Positions 20,578 through 29,284 of a DNA stretch of 43,744 nt are shown here, one piece after another. The position numbers were made by a program, and so were the translations under genes. This DNA is from a virus: positions 1-43,744 of IMG/VR virus record IMGVR_UViG_3300027848_000043; one strand, given 5' to 3'. Below the pieces are notes generated by a model, which had not been told where the DNA came from, searched no databases, and saw only the letters and a program-made list of their open reading frames with translations. The first letter of the stretch is position 1. Each line of letters starts with the position of its first letter.

Positions 20578-21591
20578 ATGAGTCTGGAAACCGAAGGCAA
20601 TTCTGATGTCGCTTCTGATGTCGCTTCTGAAAGCGTTTCCAGCAGCGAGTCTACGCCTGTTTCCACCAGCGAGTATTCCGCTGTTGATCCCGGTTATGAT
20701 TCCAGCCCTTCATCAGAAATCGATGATCTTTCGGCACTGAAAGCCGAAAACGAAACAAAGAAAACTCCGTCCGAGACGTCAGACGATGCCAGCGAAGACA
20801 CTGAAAGTGTTGAAACTGAAGAGGAGACTGAAACCCAGTCAACTGTTGAATCCGCTGAGAATATCATCAGCGATGAACTGTTGGATCGAGCTACTGAGCT
20901 TGGTTACACACTCGGTGAGATCAAGGGCTTCACCAGCGAGAAATCACTGGAAAAGGAAGTCGCGCGAGTCGAGAAGCTACAACAGCGACTGCAGGCACGA
21001 CAGTCAAGCAAAGAGTCTCCCGCCAAAGATGATCAAACTCCAGCTGAAGAAGTTGAGGTTGAACCAGATTGGGCAGAGATGATTGAGCTGGGGCACGACC
21101 CAGATGTCGTCGGATTGCAGGAGAAAATGTGGCAACGTGCTACCAGAGCAGAAGCAATGGTCAAGCAGGTTTTCCAAGCCGATCGAGACCGTGCGTGGGC
21201 AGCGCACTGTGAGCGGTTTGACGATTCGATCAACAAACTCGGCGAAGAATTCAAGTCACTGCTTGGCAATGGCCGACGCGGAGATCTGATGAAGACATCG
21301 CCGGAAGCTGTCGCTAATCGGGACCAAGTCTTTCAAAAGATGGAGGTTCTGATGAACGGCTATCAGTCCGGAGGTAAGCCCATGCCGTCCGAAGATGAAC
21401 TTATTCAAGAGGCCGTTCAAGCCTCTTTCTGGAAACAAACCAAAACATTCGCCCGCAAAGAGCTTACAAGCGACATCAAGAAGGCTGGTTCACAAGCGTT
21501 GTCGAGACCTCGTTCCTCAGGGACCAAAGCCCTGACAGGGCAGGCATCGGCAACAGCTAAAGAAAAAGAATTCTGGAAAAGTCACTCGTAG
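20578..21591 (+). CDS. putative scaffolding protein, 337 aa
   Basis: Residues 1-120 are acidic, Ser/Thr/Glu-rich and disordered. Residues about 120-180 hold a charged helical stretch (EKSLEKEVARVEKLQQRLQA), and the C-terminal part is basic (TFARKELTSDIKKAGSQALS). This composition, and the place directly before the major capsid gene, fits phage scaffolding proteins, which shape the prohead and leave before or during packaging. The start is ATG with AAGGG 8 nt upstream, right after the terminator of the structured RNA. Sequence likeness to a specific family was not seen. Confidence 0.7.
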   Translation: MSLETEGNSDVASDVASESVSSSESTPVSTSEYSAVDPGYDSSPSSEIDDLSALKAENETKKTPSETSDDASEDTESVETEEETETQSTVESAENIISDELLDRATELGYTLGEIKGFTSEKSLEKEVARVEKLQQRLQARQSSKESPAKDDQTPAEEVEVEPDWAEMIELGHDPDVVGLQEKMWQRATRAEAMVKQVFQADRDRAWAAHCERFDDSINKLGEEFKSLLGNGRRGDLMKTSPEAVANRDQVFQKMEVLMNGYQSGGKPMPSEDELIQEAVQASFWKQTKTFARKELTSDIKKAGSQALSRPRSSGTKALTGQASATAKEKEFWKSHS

Positions 21592-21632
21592 GTTTTGCTG
21601 GCTAAACAAACCATAAAGAAAGACAGAGTACC

Positions 21633-22739
21633 ATGCCTGGAGTTGTCACACCACAAGACGTAGCCGATTTGGTCCAAAGCATTTTGCCGGACTTGGATCG
21701 AATGAACTGGGAGCAAATCGCCCAGAATCTCGTCGATTATGAAATGATGAGTCACTGGCTGAAAGACGACAAGATCGTCTTCGGTGACGGGATCGCAATC
21801 CGTAAAAATCTGTTGACCCGGTTGTCTGGCGCTGCGTCGCACACGGGAATGACGGACATTGATGACGTGGATATTCCAGACCTGATGGATGATATCCAGG
21901 TTCCGTGGCGTCATGCTCAGTCCAAGTGGGCATACCACTACCAGACTGACATCCTAATGAATCGTGGCAAGTCCACGATCAACGACACTGTCAAGCCTCG
22001 CCGACACGTCGCGATGCTCGACTTGGCGGAAGAATTGGAGGCCAAGGCGTGGCAGGTTCCGAATTCGTCTGACCGATTGAATCCATACGGCTTGCCGTAT
22101 TGGATTGTGTTTAACGCGACGACTGGCTTCACGGGTGGATACCCGACTGGACCAGACGGCGTCATGCACGCGACAATCGCAGGCTTGAACCTGACTGATT
22201 CGCCGAAGTTCCGAAACTACTCGGCACAGTACGCGGCCGTAAACAAGCAGGATCTCCTGCCGAAAATGCGAACCGCACTCCGCGCGACAAACTTCAAGTC
22301 ACCCGTAACGAAGGGGGACATGAGCACTCCGCGCGCGAACGATCGCCGTTACTACATGAACGAAGTCACGACAAGTGCCTTTGAAAATGTGGGCGAAGCT
22401 CAGAACGAGAATCTCGGTCGTGACATTGCGCCGTATACCGCTGGCGTCGGTAACAGCCATGGTGGCGTCCAGGATACCGACGGCACCCTGACTTTCAAAA
22501 AGAACCCGCTGGTTTATGTCCCGCAACTGGATGACACGACCGTGTACACGGCTGCGACAGATCCGATTTACCAGGTTGATCACGCGGTGTTCTATCCGTA
22601 CTGCTTGAAGGGTGACTACCTTCGTGAAACGGGGCCGACACCAGCCCCGAATCAACACAACTATTATAGGGTGTTTGTTGATTTAACCTATAATATCCTC
22701 TGTACGAATCGTCGCCGATGTGCGGTGTTCGCGAAGTAA
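21633..22739 (+). CDS. major capsid protein candidate, 368 aa
   Basis: The protein has the size and position of a major capsid protein, after a scaffold-like gene and before a strong terminator. It contains SGAASHTGMTDIDDVDIPD, a helical LDLAEELEAKAWQVP spine-like stretch and YYMNEVTTSAFENVGEAQNE. I believe it has the HK97-type fold, but this is from composition and context, not a clear motif. The start has only a weak AAAGA site. The terminator at 22748-22785 limits transcription beyond it, consistent with high expression of this gene. Confidence 0.78.
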   Translation: MPGVVTPQDVADLVQSILPDLDRMNWEQIAQNLVDYEMMSHWLKDDKIVFGDGIAIRKNLLTRLSGAASHTGMTDIDDVDIPDLMDDIQVPWRHAQSKWAYHYQTDILMNRGKSTINDTVKPRRHVAMLDLAEELEAKAWQVPNSSDRLNPYGLPYWIVFNATTGFTGGYPTGPDGVMHATIAGLNLTDSPKFRNYSAQYAAVNKQDLLPKMRTALRATNFKSPVTKGDMSTPRANDRRYYMNEVTTSAFENVGEAQNENLGRDIAPYTAGVGNSHGGVQDTDGTLTFKKNPLVYVPQLDDTTVYTAATDPIYQVDHAVFYPYCLKGDYLRETGPTPAPNQHNYYRVFVDLTYNILCTNRRRCAVFAK

Positions 22740-22747
22740 TCGTGACT

Positions 22748-22785
22748 GACAAGGGCGGTTTTGTGTCCGCCCTTGTCTTTTTCTT
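22748..22785 (+). terminator. strong intrinsic terminator after the capsid gene
   Basis: GACAAGGGCGG (22748-22758) pairs perfectly with CCGCCCTTGTC (22767-22777) around an 8-nt loop and is followed by TTTTTCTT. It begins 8 nt after the capsid stop codon. Confidence 0.92.
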
Positions 22786-22790
22786 GTGAT

Positions 22791-22907
22791 CCCGTCCGAT
22801 CTTGTTGATCGGAAAAGAGAGCCGTGTGGGAACGGACCCCAGTTGCCACGAGGCAGCGAATGACCACTGGAGGGGTTCAGTGGCGATGCTGAAGTAGTTG
22901 AAAGGTC
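22791..22907 (+). promoter_or_regulatory. leader with four short hairpins before the 22914 gene
   Basis: Stems CCGATC/GATCGG (22796-22812), CCGT/ACGG (22822-22835), TGCC/GGCA (22844-22855) and CCACTG/CAGTGG (22864-22883) follow one another. No clear promoter boxes are seen. The region could be a structured 5' leader controlling the next virion protein. Confidence 0.4.
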
Positions 22908-22913
22908 TTGATC

Positions 22914-23735
22914 ATGTCTAACGCAGTGCAGTACAACGGCGGAAGAACCGCTGATACAAGTCGCGGCTTGTCGTCTGGTGTTTGGGCAGATTGTCCTCTT
23001 GAGGACATTCGCGACGGTAATGTCAATGGCATTATTGTTGATGACGATTTCAATGTCGGCGGATCAATCGCATCAGTGACAGGCGATGCAACACTGGTTG
23101 GTATTCCGTACTTTGGATTCAATTCCGCTGGAGGCACAATCACCTACCCTGATGTCACAGGCGGCGAGATCGCTTTGACTGAAGCGACCGCCAATGAAGG
23201 GAATTTCATCCGCTCGATTCGGACAGTGTTCCAGATTTCATCGCAGCTTGGTGATTTGTGGTTCGAGGCTCGCGTGAAGGTTGGCTCCATCACAAATCTC
23301 GGAATGATCATTGGCCTTTGGGACAATGTTGCAGCCACGGTTGATATCCCGCTTTCCGCTGCTGATCCTCCGATCATGGCTGCGACTGGCAACTTTGTGG
23401 GCTTCCGAATGCCAGAGGGTTCGGGGTCTGTTGACACGATCTACAAGGCAGACGGTGTTGGTGTCGTTGCTGATCAGACAGTCAACTCCGCGTGTGTTGT
23501 GTTGGTGGCCGACACTTATGTCAAGCTCGGAATGCGATTCACTCGCCGTACGGGACTGCTGACATGGTACGTCAACGGTGTTTCATGCGGAAACACGAAA
23601 GCTGTTCCGAACGAGACCGGAACTGATTTCCCTGCCGACGTTCGGTTTGGATTACTGTTCGGTCAGAAGCTTGTCGCTACCGCTGCTGGTGTAAGCAAGA
23701 TTGACCGCTGGACTTGTGCCCAGCTATTCGTGTAA
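22914..23735 (+). CDS. virion protein, lectin-like fold suspected, 273 aa
   Basis: The protein is rich in beta-type residues. SQLGDLWFEARVKVGSITN, GMIIGLWDNV, YVKLGMRFTRRTGLLTWYVN and the RFGLLFGQKL ending suggest a jelly-roll such as the concanavalin/LamG type, used by phage decoration or receptor-binding proteins. AAAGG precedes the ATG at 22914; an upstream TTG adds two residues. It lies right after the capsid gene and its terminator, so a capsid decoration role is likely, but fold and role are inferred. Confidence 0.7.
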   Translation: MSNAVQYNGGRTADTSRGLSSGVWADCPLEDIRDGNVNGIIVDDDFNVGGSIASVTGDATLVGIPYFGFNSAGGTITYPDVTGGEIALTEATANEGNFIRSIRTVFQISSQLGDLWFEARVKVGSITNLGMIIGLWDNVAATVDIPLSAADPPIMAATGNFVGFRMPEGSGSVDTIYKADGVGVVADQTVNSACVVLVADTYVKLGMRFTRRTGLLTWYVNGVSCGNTKAVPNETGTDFPADVRFGLLFGQKLVATAAGVSKIDRWTCAQLFV

Positions 23736-23745
23736 TCTTACTTGG

Positions 23746-23787
23746 TTGACCGGCGACACAATGTCGCCGCGTCAATCTTGTTTTATT
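23746..23787 (+). terminator. intrinsic terminator
   Basis: TTGAC and CGGCGAC pair with GTCGCCG and GTCAA around ACAAT, with one unpaired C, and are followed by TCTTGTTTTATT. It separates the decoration-like gene from the 23803 gene. Confidence 0.8.
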
Positions 23788-23802
23788 CTAAAAGGGTTTT
23801 CA

Positions 23803-24261
23803 ATGGATCGTACAACAGCCAGTTACTACCGATCGATTCTGTTCCATGATGGCGAGGATCAACGGCCACTGCCACAATCGCTGGTCCGGATGCACGCATG
23901 GGCGTTCAAGTGCTGTCAGAATTTGGGTATCGGCAGTGTCATCACGAAACAGGCCGCATTGGGCGTGGTGATGAATTGGTTGATCGCGACCAAAGATGGT
24001 CGTGCGTTTGCGATTGAGTTCACAACTATTGGCGACCTGCTGTGCAGTCCAGAAGATGACGCAAAAGTCGATAGCATCAGCGACTTGCCGGCCAGTGACG
24101 ATTGGGACAACACCCCAGCGCAGAGCAAGGTCACGGTCCTGATTGACGATAAGCCGACTGCCGGAAAGTTCATCGGCCGTCGGGGAGCATGGATCGACGT
24201 CAAGGTAGGATCAGAGACAAAACCGTACCTGATGAGTCAGGTACAAATCGCGGGAGCGTAA
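23803..24261 (+). CDS. hypothetical virion-module protein, 152 aa
   Basis: The protein starts MDRTTASYYRSILFHDGEDQ. Its C-terminal 45 residues (KVTVLIDDKPTAGKFIGRR, then GAWIDVKVG and a short end) form a small beta-rich domain. AAAGGG precedes the ATG; the open frame continues upstream through the terminator and is not used. It lies immediately before the adaptor gene and may be a head-completion protein. Family not recognised. Confidence 0.75.
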   Translation: MDRTTASYYRSILFHDGEDQRPLPQSLVRMHAWAFKCCQNLGIGSVITKQAALGVVMNWLIATKDGRAFAIEFTTIGDLLCSPEDDAKVDSISDLPASDDWDNTPAQSKVTVLIDDKPTAGKFIGRRGAWIDVKVGSETKPYLMSQVQIAGA

Positions 24262-24265
24262 GTTC

Positions 24266-25264
24266 GTGGCTGATTCAACATTAACGCTTAATCGTGACGA
24301 TCTGCTGAAGGCCGCTGGCAACATGCTGGGCCGGGGCATTGACATCACTGGTTGGGATGATGCTGATTTCACAACGCGAGTCAACATGTGCGTTGATATC
24401 GGCTGTCGGTGGGTTTACGAACCTGACATACTGCCGAACGAGCTTCAGGTTCACATGTGGTCGTTCATGCAGCCAAAGTTCCGGTCGTTCAGCATCAACG
24501 CTCCATACGCGACCGGGACCGTCACTGTTGTGGCTGGTGTCGTGACTGGCGTTGGTACTTTGTTTCCGGCCTGGGCGGCGGATGCGGAGTTTACTGTTGG
24601 CGGTGTGAGCTACCCGGTAGCAACACGATCCAGCGACACATCGCTGATTTTGGACAACGCGGCAGTGGCAGCGGCCGCCGGATCGTCATACACGTTGCAG
24701 CAGATCGATTACGTACTGCCTGATTTGTTCGGTGGCTTCCGAGGCGATCTGTTCCTTGATCATTCATCAACATCGCTGGGATACACGGTTCAGCGTGCCG
24801 ACAAGCAGCAATTGCTGTCGTATCAGAAAAGCGGTGTTGCCGACTTTGCTTCTCAGCCAACTCGGTTCGCTGTCTTTACGCAGGATCAGACTGGCGCGAG
24901 TGGTCAGCGATGGATGATGACACTCTGGCCGACGGCGGACTCTGCCTACACGATTTCCGGGTTCTACACGATCAACCCTTATCAGCTTACATCCGCGTTG
25001 CCGTTTCCGATGGGCGGACTGCCCTTGTCAGAATGTCTTCGCGAAGCGGTCCTTGGAGCCGTGGAGCTTGAATTCAAAGGCGAAGCTGGCATTCACATGC
25101 AGATGTTTAGAATGAAACTCCAGGCGGCCGTTTCATTCGATCGCCAGACAAGCAATCCGGGGATCATCGGACAGAACCTGGACTACAGTCACCAGCGTCG
25201 CAGCTTCATGCGACAAGGCCCGCGAGTGCAGCACGTCGGGCTTGGTCCGACAAACTACCAATAA
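24266..25264 (+). CDS. head-to-tail adaptor, tail-tube protein A-like, 332 aa
   Basis: The helical N-terminus (LLKAAGNMLGRGIDITGW, then RVNMCVDIGCRWVYEP) and C-terminal half with ECLREAVLGAVELEFKGEAG fit podovirus adaptors such as T7 gp11 and P22 gp4. An inserted small beta domain (about residues 88-150: GTVTVVAGVVTGVGT to SYTLQQ) is a common insertion in this group. The protein forms a ring below the portal. GTG is the start, with GGGAG upstream, 4 nt after the previous gene. Confidence 0.78.
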   Translation: MADSTLTLNRDDLLKAAGNMLGRGIDITGWDDADFTTRVNMCVDIGCRWVYEPDILPNELQVHMWSFMQPKFRSFSINAPYATGTVTVVAGVVTGVGTLFPAWAADAEFTVGGVSYPVATRSSDTSLILDNAAVAAAAGSSYTLQQIDYVLPDLFGGFRGDLFLDHSSTSLGYTVQRADKQQLLSYQKSGVADFASQPTRFAVFTQDQTGASGQRWMMTLWPTADSAYTISGFYTINPYQLTSALPFPMGGLPLSECLREAVLGAVELEFKGEAGIHMQMFRMKLQAAVSFDRQTSNPGIIGQNLDYSHQRRSFMRQGPRVQHVGLGPTNYQ

Positions 25265-25349
25265 AAGTTTTTCGAGTTGGCATATGCCTTTAAGATGGCT
25301 TACTTAAAGCCCCACCTTTTTAACCAGAAGAAGAAAGCAGAGTTGTACT

Positions 25350-25934
25350 ATGTCTCGCGCGCTTAACATTCACGACGGACTTGGCGAAGTCGCAAAAGAC
25401 CCGTCTCTTGGCATCCTTCTGGCCTACGGATCAACCGTTCCGGCTGCAGCAACTTTGGGGTATGCACCGGGATGCCAGTTTATCAAAACAAACGGCACCG
25501 GGCTGTCAACAACTCGTTTCGTCAACATCGGCACCAGAGCTTCATCTCTGTTCGTCACTGAAGGGTTGTCTGGCGCATATGCAGTCAGCTTTAACTACGG
25601 CGAAGCAACTGCGATCGATGATCCGTTTTTCGTGGCGAGTCGGGCGCTTCAGGTTCAGTCAATCATTGTTCGTCCGCTGGTTGTCGGATCAGACGCGAGT
25701 GGCGTTACGGCAGAAATCCGCAAAGCAGCAAGTGGCGTGGCGATTGCCAGCGGCACGGTACTACATACCGGATCAGCAAACCTGAGAGTCGGAGCCAACA
25801 CCAACCAAACGTTGGCACTCAGCGCGACTCCAGCGACAATCCTGTTGGCGGCTGGCGATGCAATCGGAATGGACGTGACTGGAACCACGACAGCGGCTCG
25901 CGGTCTCGTCACTGTGCTCTTGCTTCCGGTGTAA
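25350..25934 (+). CDS. virion protein, beta-rich, 194 aa
   Basis: The product is Ala/Gly/Thr-rich with many short beta strands and no charged clusters, typical of phage surface or fibre-associated proteins. It starts MSRALNIHDGLGEVAK and ends in LLAAGDAIGMDVTGTTTAARG. The 85-nt gap before it contains the palindrome GGCATATGCC and a weak 7-bp hairpin. An intrinsic terminator follows (25957-25992). Specific role unknown. Confidence 0.7.
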   Translation: MSRALNIHDGLGEVAKDPSLGILLAYGSTVPAAATLGYAPGCQFIKTNGTGLSTTRFVNIGTRASSLFVTEGLSGAYAVSFNYGEATAIDDPFFVASRALQVQSIIVRPLVVGSDASGVTAEIRKAASGVAIASGTVLHTGSANLRVGANTNQTLALSATPATILLAAGDAIGMDVTGTTTAARGLVTVLLLPV

Positions 25935-25956
25935 TGGTTTCATTCTTGCCAAACCG

Positions 25957-25992
25957 TCTGAAGCCGTCGTGATCGCGGCGGCTTCAGATTTT
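25957..25992 (+). terminator. intrinsic terminator
   Basis: TCTGAAGCCG (25957-25966) pairs with CGGCTTCAGA (25979-25988) around a 12-nt loop and is followed by TTTTC. It separates the beta-rich virion gene from the fibre genes. Confidence 0.82.
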
Positions 25993-26034
25993 CACAGGCA
26001 TTGTCTGCGTTCGGTAATCTGAGAGATCCGCCCC

Positions 26035-27240
26035 ATGCCTTCGGAAATTACGTTTTGGAAACAAATGCGAGGCTTGCTGTCCACCCTGTCAGCATCGGCC
26101 GGGCGAATGCCAACAGCGAACCTTGGAACAGGGACAGCAGATGCTAACACTGTTTTGCGAGGCGACCAGACATATGTCAATCTTGCGTCTGCCGTCGCTG
26201 CGACAGCAGATGTAGCTGCAAATACAGCGAAAACTTCCAATGCAACTCATACGGGCGACGTGACTGGAGCGACGGCATTAACAATTGCTGCAGGTGTTGT
26301 GACGCTGGCAAATCAAGCCAATATGGCAACGGCGAGTGTTGTCTATCGCAAGACTGGAGGCACTGGCGTGCCGGAAGTGCAGCCGCTGGCGACGCTGAAG
26401 ACTGACCTGGGATTGACTGGCACAAACGCAGGTGACATAACAATCAATGCTCTGAGTAGCACTTCCTATACGATTGCGGTTGGAACAGCAGGCGTTGATG
26501 TCGAGGTGGACGCAGCGGTCTCGACCGTCACGATAAATATCCCAAGTGCATCATCCTCGGCTCGCGGTGTTGTTACAACAGGTGCTCAGACAATCGCTGG
26601 GGCCAAGACATTTGGTCAAGTTTTAGTGACGCCAGTTAGTGATGCTGTCGCGATCACGTCGGGGGGATTCGCTGGCCTGACGGTGAATCAGCAAGAGTGG
26701 AGAACCCCTGGCAATGCTGTTACTTCGTCGATTGATTCAGCCGGACGGCCAATGTTTCTTGGGTCGATGTCTGTGATAAGCACTTTTCATACGACCATGT
26801 GGAACAATGGGGCATTTGGTTGGGCAAGTACAGGTAGCGTGAACACAACAAGTGCGCTCGAAACAGCTTTGTTCCGCGATGGTGGGGCAGGTCTGGTAGG
26901 AGTAAGAAACGGCACGACTCCACATCGAATCCAGGTCTATAACACTTGGTCCTCAGCGGGCTCGAACTTCGAGCGAGGAGTGTGTGGTTTTGACACTAAC
27001 GTATTTACGATCGGGAGCTACGCCGGTGGCACGGGAACACTCCGGGACATCAGGGTTGGCGTTACAGGGAACAAGCTGGGTTTCTATGGCACTACGGCTG
27101 TCACGCGGCAAACGACTGGCGTTTCGGCAGGAGCCTTTGTTGCGAACTCGTCTGGTATTGCAAATGATTCAGCTACGTTCGGCGGGTACACGATCGCGCA
27201 GATAGCGGCGGCATTGAGAAACTTGGGGCTATTAACATGA
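26035..27240 (+). CDS. tail fibre-like protein, 401 aa
   Basis: The N-terminal third is Ala/Thr-rich and repetitive (SNATHTGDVTGATALTIAAG), with a pattern of hydrophobic repeats often seen in trimeric fibres; TTGAQTIAGAKTFGQVLVTP is a typical phage fibre segment. The C-terminus NKLGFYGTTAVTRQTTGVSA through QIAAALRNLGLL is a common fibre tail end. The protein should project from the tail and help bind the cell surface. Its stop overlaps the next start (ATGA). Confidence 0.78.
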   Translation: MPSEITFWKQMRGLLSTLSASAGRMPTANLGTGTADANTVLRGDQTYVNLASAVAATADVAANTAKTSNATHTGDVTGATALTIAAGVVTLANQANMATASVVYRKTGGTGVPEVQPLATLKTDLGLTGTNAGDITINALSSTSYTIAVGTAGVDVEVDAAVSTVTINIPSASSSARGVVTTGAQTIAGAKTFGQVLVTPVSDAVAITSGGFAGLTVNQQEWRTPGNAVTSSIDSAGRPMFLGSMSVISTFHTTMWNNGAFGWASTGSVNTTSALETALFRDGGAGLVGVRNGTTPHRIQVYNTWSSAGSNFERGVCGFDTNVFTIGSYAGGTGTLRDIRVGVTGNKLGFYGTTAVTRQTTGVSAGAFVANSSGIANDSATFGGYTIAQIAAALRNLGLLT

Positions 27241-27794
27241 GCGCAGTGATTTCAATTAGCTTTCCGCACATTTCAGGTGTCGTCAGCGGGCACACTGCGT
27301 TTGTTCGCGATGAGGCCGGAGCGTTGCTGAATACCGGCGGAGATACGATTTTAGAGACTGGCAGCACTGGCGTCTGGACGTTCACGCTCTCGGAAGTTCG
27401 CGTAACAAACGCGAGCTACCTTGTGAGAATCTATAGTGGCTCAGTTGAGGTTACTGACGAACTGGTGTTTGACGGCGTGCTACATGCGGGACAGTTGCTT
27501 GTTGATAAGGTTGGAGACAGTTTCCTGTTCTCGAATCGCACGATCATTCGCGGGGTGGTAGGAGCGACTGCGCCGTCAACATCGTCATTCACGCCTTCGG
27601 GAATCTCGCCGGCCGGAAGTGTCGCCAATCAATGGAACGGCAGAGTCATTATTTTTGACAACAACACGACAACGGTTGGCCTGAGAGGGCAAGGGACAGT
27701 AATCACATCGTGCAGCGCGGCGGCACTTCCTTTGCTGACATTCGTTGCGTTGACAACAGCTCCAGTAAGTGGCGACAGTTTTTCGATAACATGA
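27237..27794 (+). CDS. virion/fibre-associated protein, 185 aa
   Basis: The N-terminal 85 residues (GHTAFVRDEAGALLNTGGDT, then a beta-rich stretch) and C-terminal part (NQWNGRVIIFDNNTTTVGLR through FVALTTAPVSG) resemble modules found in phage tail fibre or baseplate genes. The ATG overlaps the preceding stop (ATGA), so its output is tied to the fibre gene. It may be a fibre component or assembly factor. Confidence 0.7.
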   Translation: MSAVISISFPHISGVVSGHTAFVRDEAGALLNTGGDTILETGSTGVWTFTLSEVRVTNASYLVRIYSGSVEVTDELVFDGVLHAGQLLVDKVGDSFLFSNRTIIRGVVGATAPSTSSFTPSGISPAGSVANQWNGRVIIFDNNTTTVGLRGQGTVITSCSAAALPLLTFVALTTAPVSGDSFSIT

Positions 27795-27804
27795 GGTGCG
27801 ACAC

Positions 27805-28017
27805 ATGGAAGCGATAACTCAGTCACGAGCAGGTGTACCGTATCCAGGTCGTCGATACGGGTCGTTTGTAAAAGCTGAAGTCATTGCCCCAGATTTTCTG
27901 CACGGTACAATCCGCGTAGTTCCTCACCTTTCTGGTACGATCAGCTTTGTTCCGCACCTTTCTGGTACGATCAATGTTGATCCGCATCTATATGGCGACA
28001 TCAGGATGAATCAATGA
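27805..28017 (+). CDS. small virion-module protein with GTI-PHL repeats, 70 aa
   Basis: After 35 ordinary residues the protein consists of four imperfect 10-residue repeats (HGTIRVVPHLS, then SGTISFVPHLS, SGTINVDPHLY and a shortened YGDIRMNQ). At DNA level the copies are about 30 bp and nearly identical in the middle. GAGG precedes the ATG. Each unit could add one strand to a beta-helix. It lies in the fibre region and its stop overlaps the next start (ATGA). Function unknown. Confidence 0.65.
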   Translation: MEAITQSRAGVPYPGRRYGSFVKAEVIAPDFLHGTIRVVPHLSGTISFVPHLSGTINVDPHLYGDIRMNQ

Positions 28018-28370
28018 GCGAAACGCTCTTCCGCAAGAACGACAACATCATCGAATGGACGTGGCTCCAGAAGGCGACTGACGGAGCTTACGTCAACGAC
28101 GGTTCTGTCACGTTCTCGTTGTACTCAGGATATTCGCTGGTTTCAGCGACTGGTGTTCGGACAGCATCTGCCGGAGCGGTGAACGCACTTGCGTTTGGTC
28201 CATCGGATATGGATTATGTGCCAGGCAGCAATGGCAAGTATCAGGGCAAACTGCCAGCGAGCCTTGCTTTGGATTTGGATCTGGAATACACAATCGAGAT
28301 TAACGCCGTCGCGTCCGGACACACAGCGAGACGCTCAATTGCGGCGTCTGTCATTGATCGAACAACGTAA
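28014..28370 (+). CDS. virion/fibre-associated protein, 118 aa
   Basis: This is a compact beta-rich protein (NIIEWTWLQKATDGAYVNDG, then VTFSLYSG and LDLEYTIEINAVASGHTARR) with an immunoglobulin-like feel, similar in layout to small phage proteins placed between fibre genes. The ATG overlaps the previous stop. It probably takes part in the fibre or distal tail assembly. No firm family. Confidence 0.68.
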   Translation: MSETLFRKNDNIIEWTWLQKATDGAYVNDGSVTFSLYSGYSLVSATGVRTASAGAVNALAFGPSDMDYVPGSNGKYQGKLPASLALDLDLEYTIEINAVASGHTARRSIAASVIDRTT

Positions 28371-28382
28371 AGGAGAATCATC

Positions 28383-29246
28383 GTGGGTGTTGCCATTTCA
28401 GGACTTGCGGCGGCTTCAATTCTCAATGAGGCCGACATCTTAGAAATCGAAACGGCTGGAGTCAGTAAGAAAATCACAAAGACGCTGTTTCGGCAAAATC
28501 TGTTTATTGATCCAGCAGAGGCAGCACCAGTGTTAGGGGACGTATTAGCCCACGATGGTACGGACTTTGTCTTTATTGCTGGATCTCCTCAGACAGGGCG
28601 TTGGACGGTGATTAATCAAATTGCGTACACCGAAGCGGCCCCCGCCACGTCATCCACGATCACGTTTGCTGGCGGAGCTCCGTCTGGTGGAGTTAATCGG
28701 AAAGGCGGTGACTACTTCTCAGTCGGATTGCCGGTTCGTGTCGAGATTGGAGCAGGAGTCTTCTACTACGGAATATGCACGGCGGTCACAGACACGCTAT
28801 TGACGATGTCTGGGGCGATTCTTCCAATAAGTCCAATTATCAGCCTCACTTTCGGTAAGTTAGAGATGGTGAAGCATGTGGAGATGAGTGTTCCGGCGGT
28901 GACCTACAACACGCTGGGACCGACTATTCCGTTGGTGAAAGGCTGCCTTCATCGTTGGCGAGGCGCACCCGGTCGCCTTGTGGCTTATTCGTGTTCGCAT
29001 ATGAATACGTCAGGAACGACTGTCGTCAATCTGAAAATGAATGGTGGAACAAACGTTTCGACCGCTGGTGTAATTCCCGCAGCAGGAACAGCAACAACTC
29101 ATGGAGCTTTCGTTAACTCCGCGCTGGGTGACCTGATTCAAGCGAACCTCGCGATTGCCGACAGTCAGACGATTACCGCAGTGGTGACGACTGCTGGCGA
29201 TACGGCAGACTTCCTTGTTATCTGCATGGCTTTTGTGTTGACGTAA
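28383..29246 (+). CDS. fibre/receptor-binding-like protein, copy 1, 287 aa
   Basis: The N-terminal 45 residues (ISGLAAASILNEADILEIET, then KKITKTLFRQNL) are a phage fibre head module, with the GTDFVFIA motif after it. The rest is a beta-rich body. It is paralogous to the next gene: both share SGGVNRK, DYFSVGLPVRVEIGAGVFYY, the LEMVKHV segment, CSHMNT and GTATTHGAF. GTG is the start, with AAAGGAG upstream. It likely forms a surface-binding tail component. Confidence 0.75.
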   Translation: MGVAISGLAAASILNEADILEIETAGVSKKITKTLFRQNLFIDPAEAAPVLGDVLAHDGTDFVFIAGSPQTGRWTVINQIAYTEAAPATSSTITFAGGAPSGGVNRKGGDYFSVGLPVRVEIGAGVFYYGICTAVTDTLLTMSGAILPISPIISLTFGKLEMVKHVEMSVPAVTYNTLGPTIPLVKGCLHRWRGAPGRLVAYSCSHMNTSGTTVVNLKMNGGTNVSTAGVIPAAGTATTHGAFVNSALGDLIQANLAIADSQTITAVVTTAGDTADFLVICMAFVLT

Positions 29247-29284
29247 TAAATGACATCACGACGTAGCACACAAGGAGAAATCTT

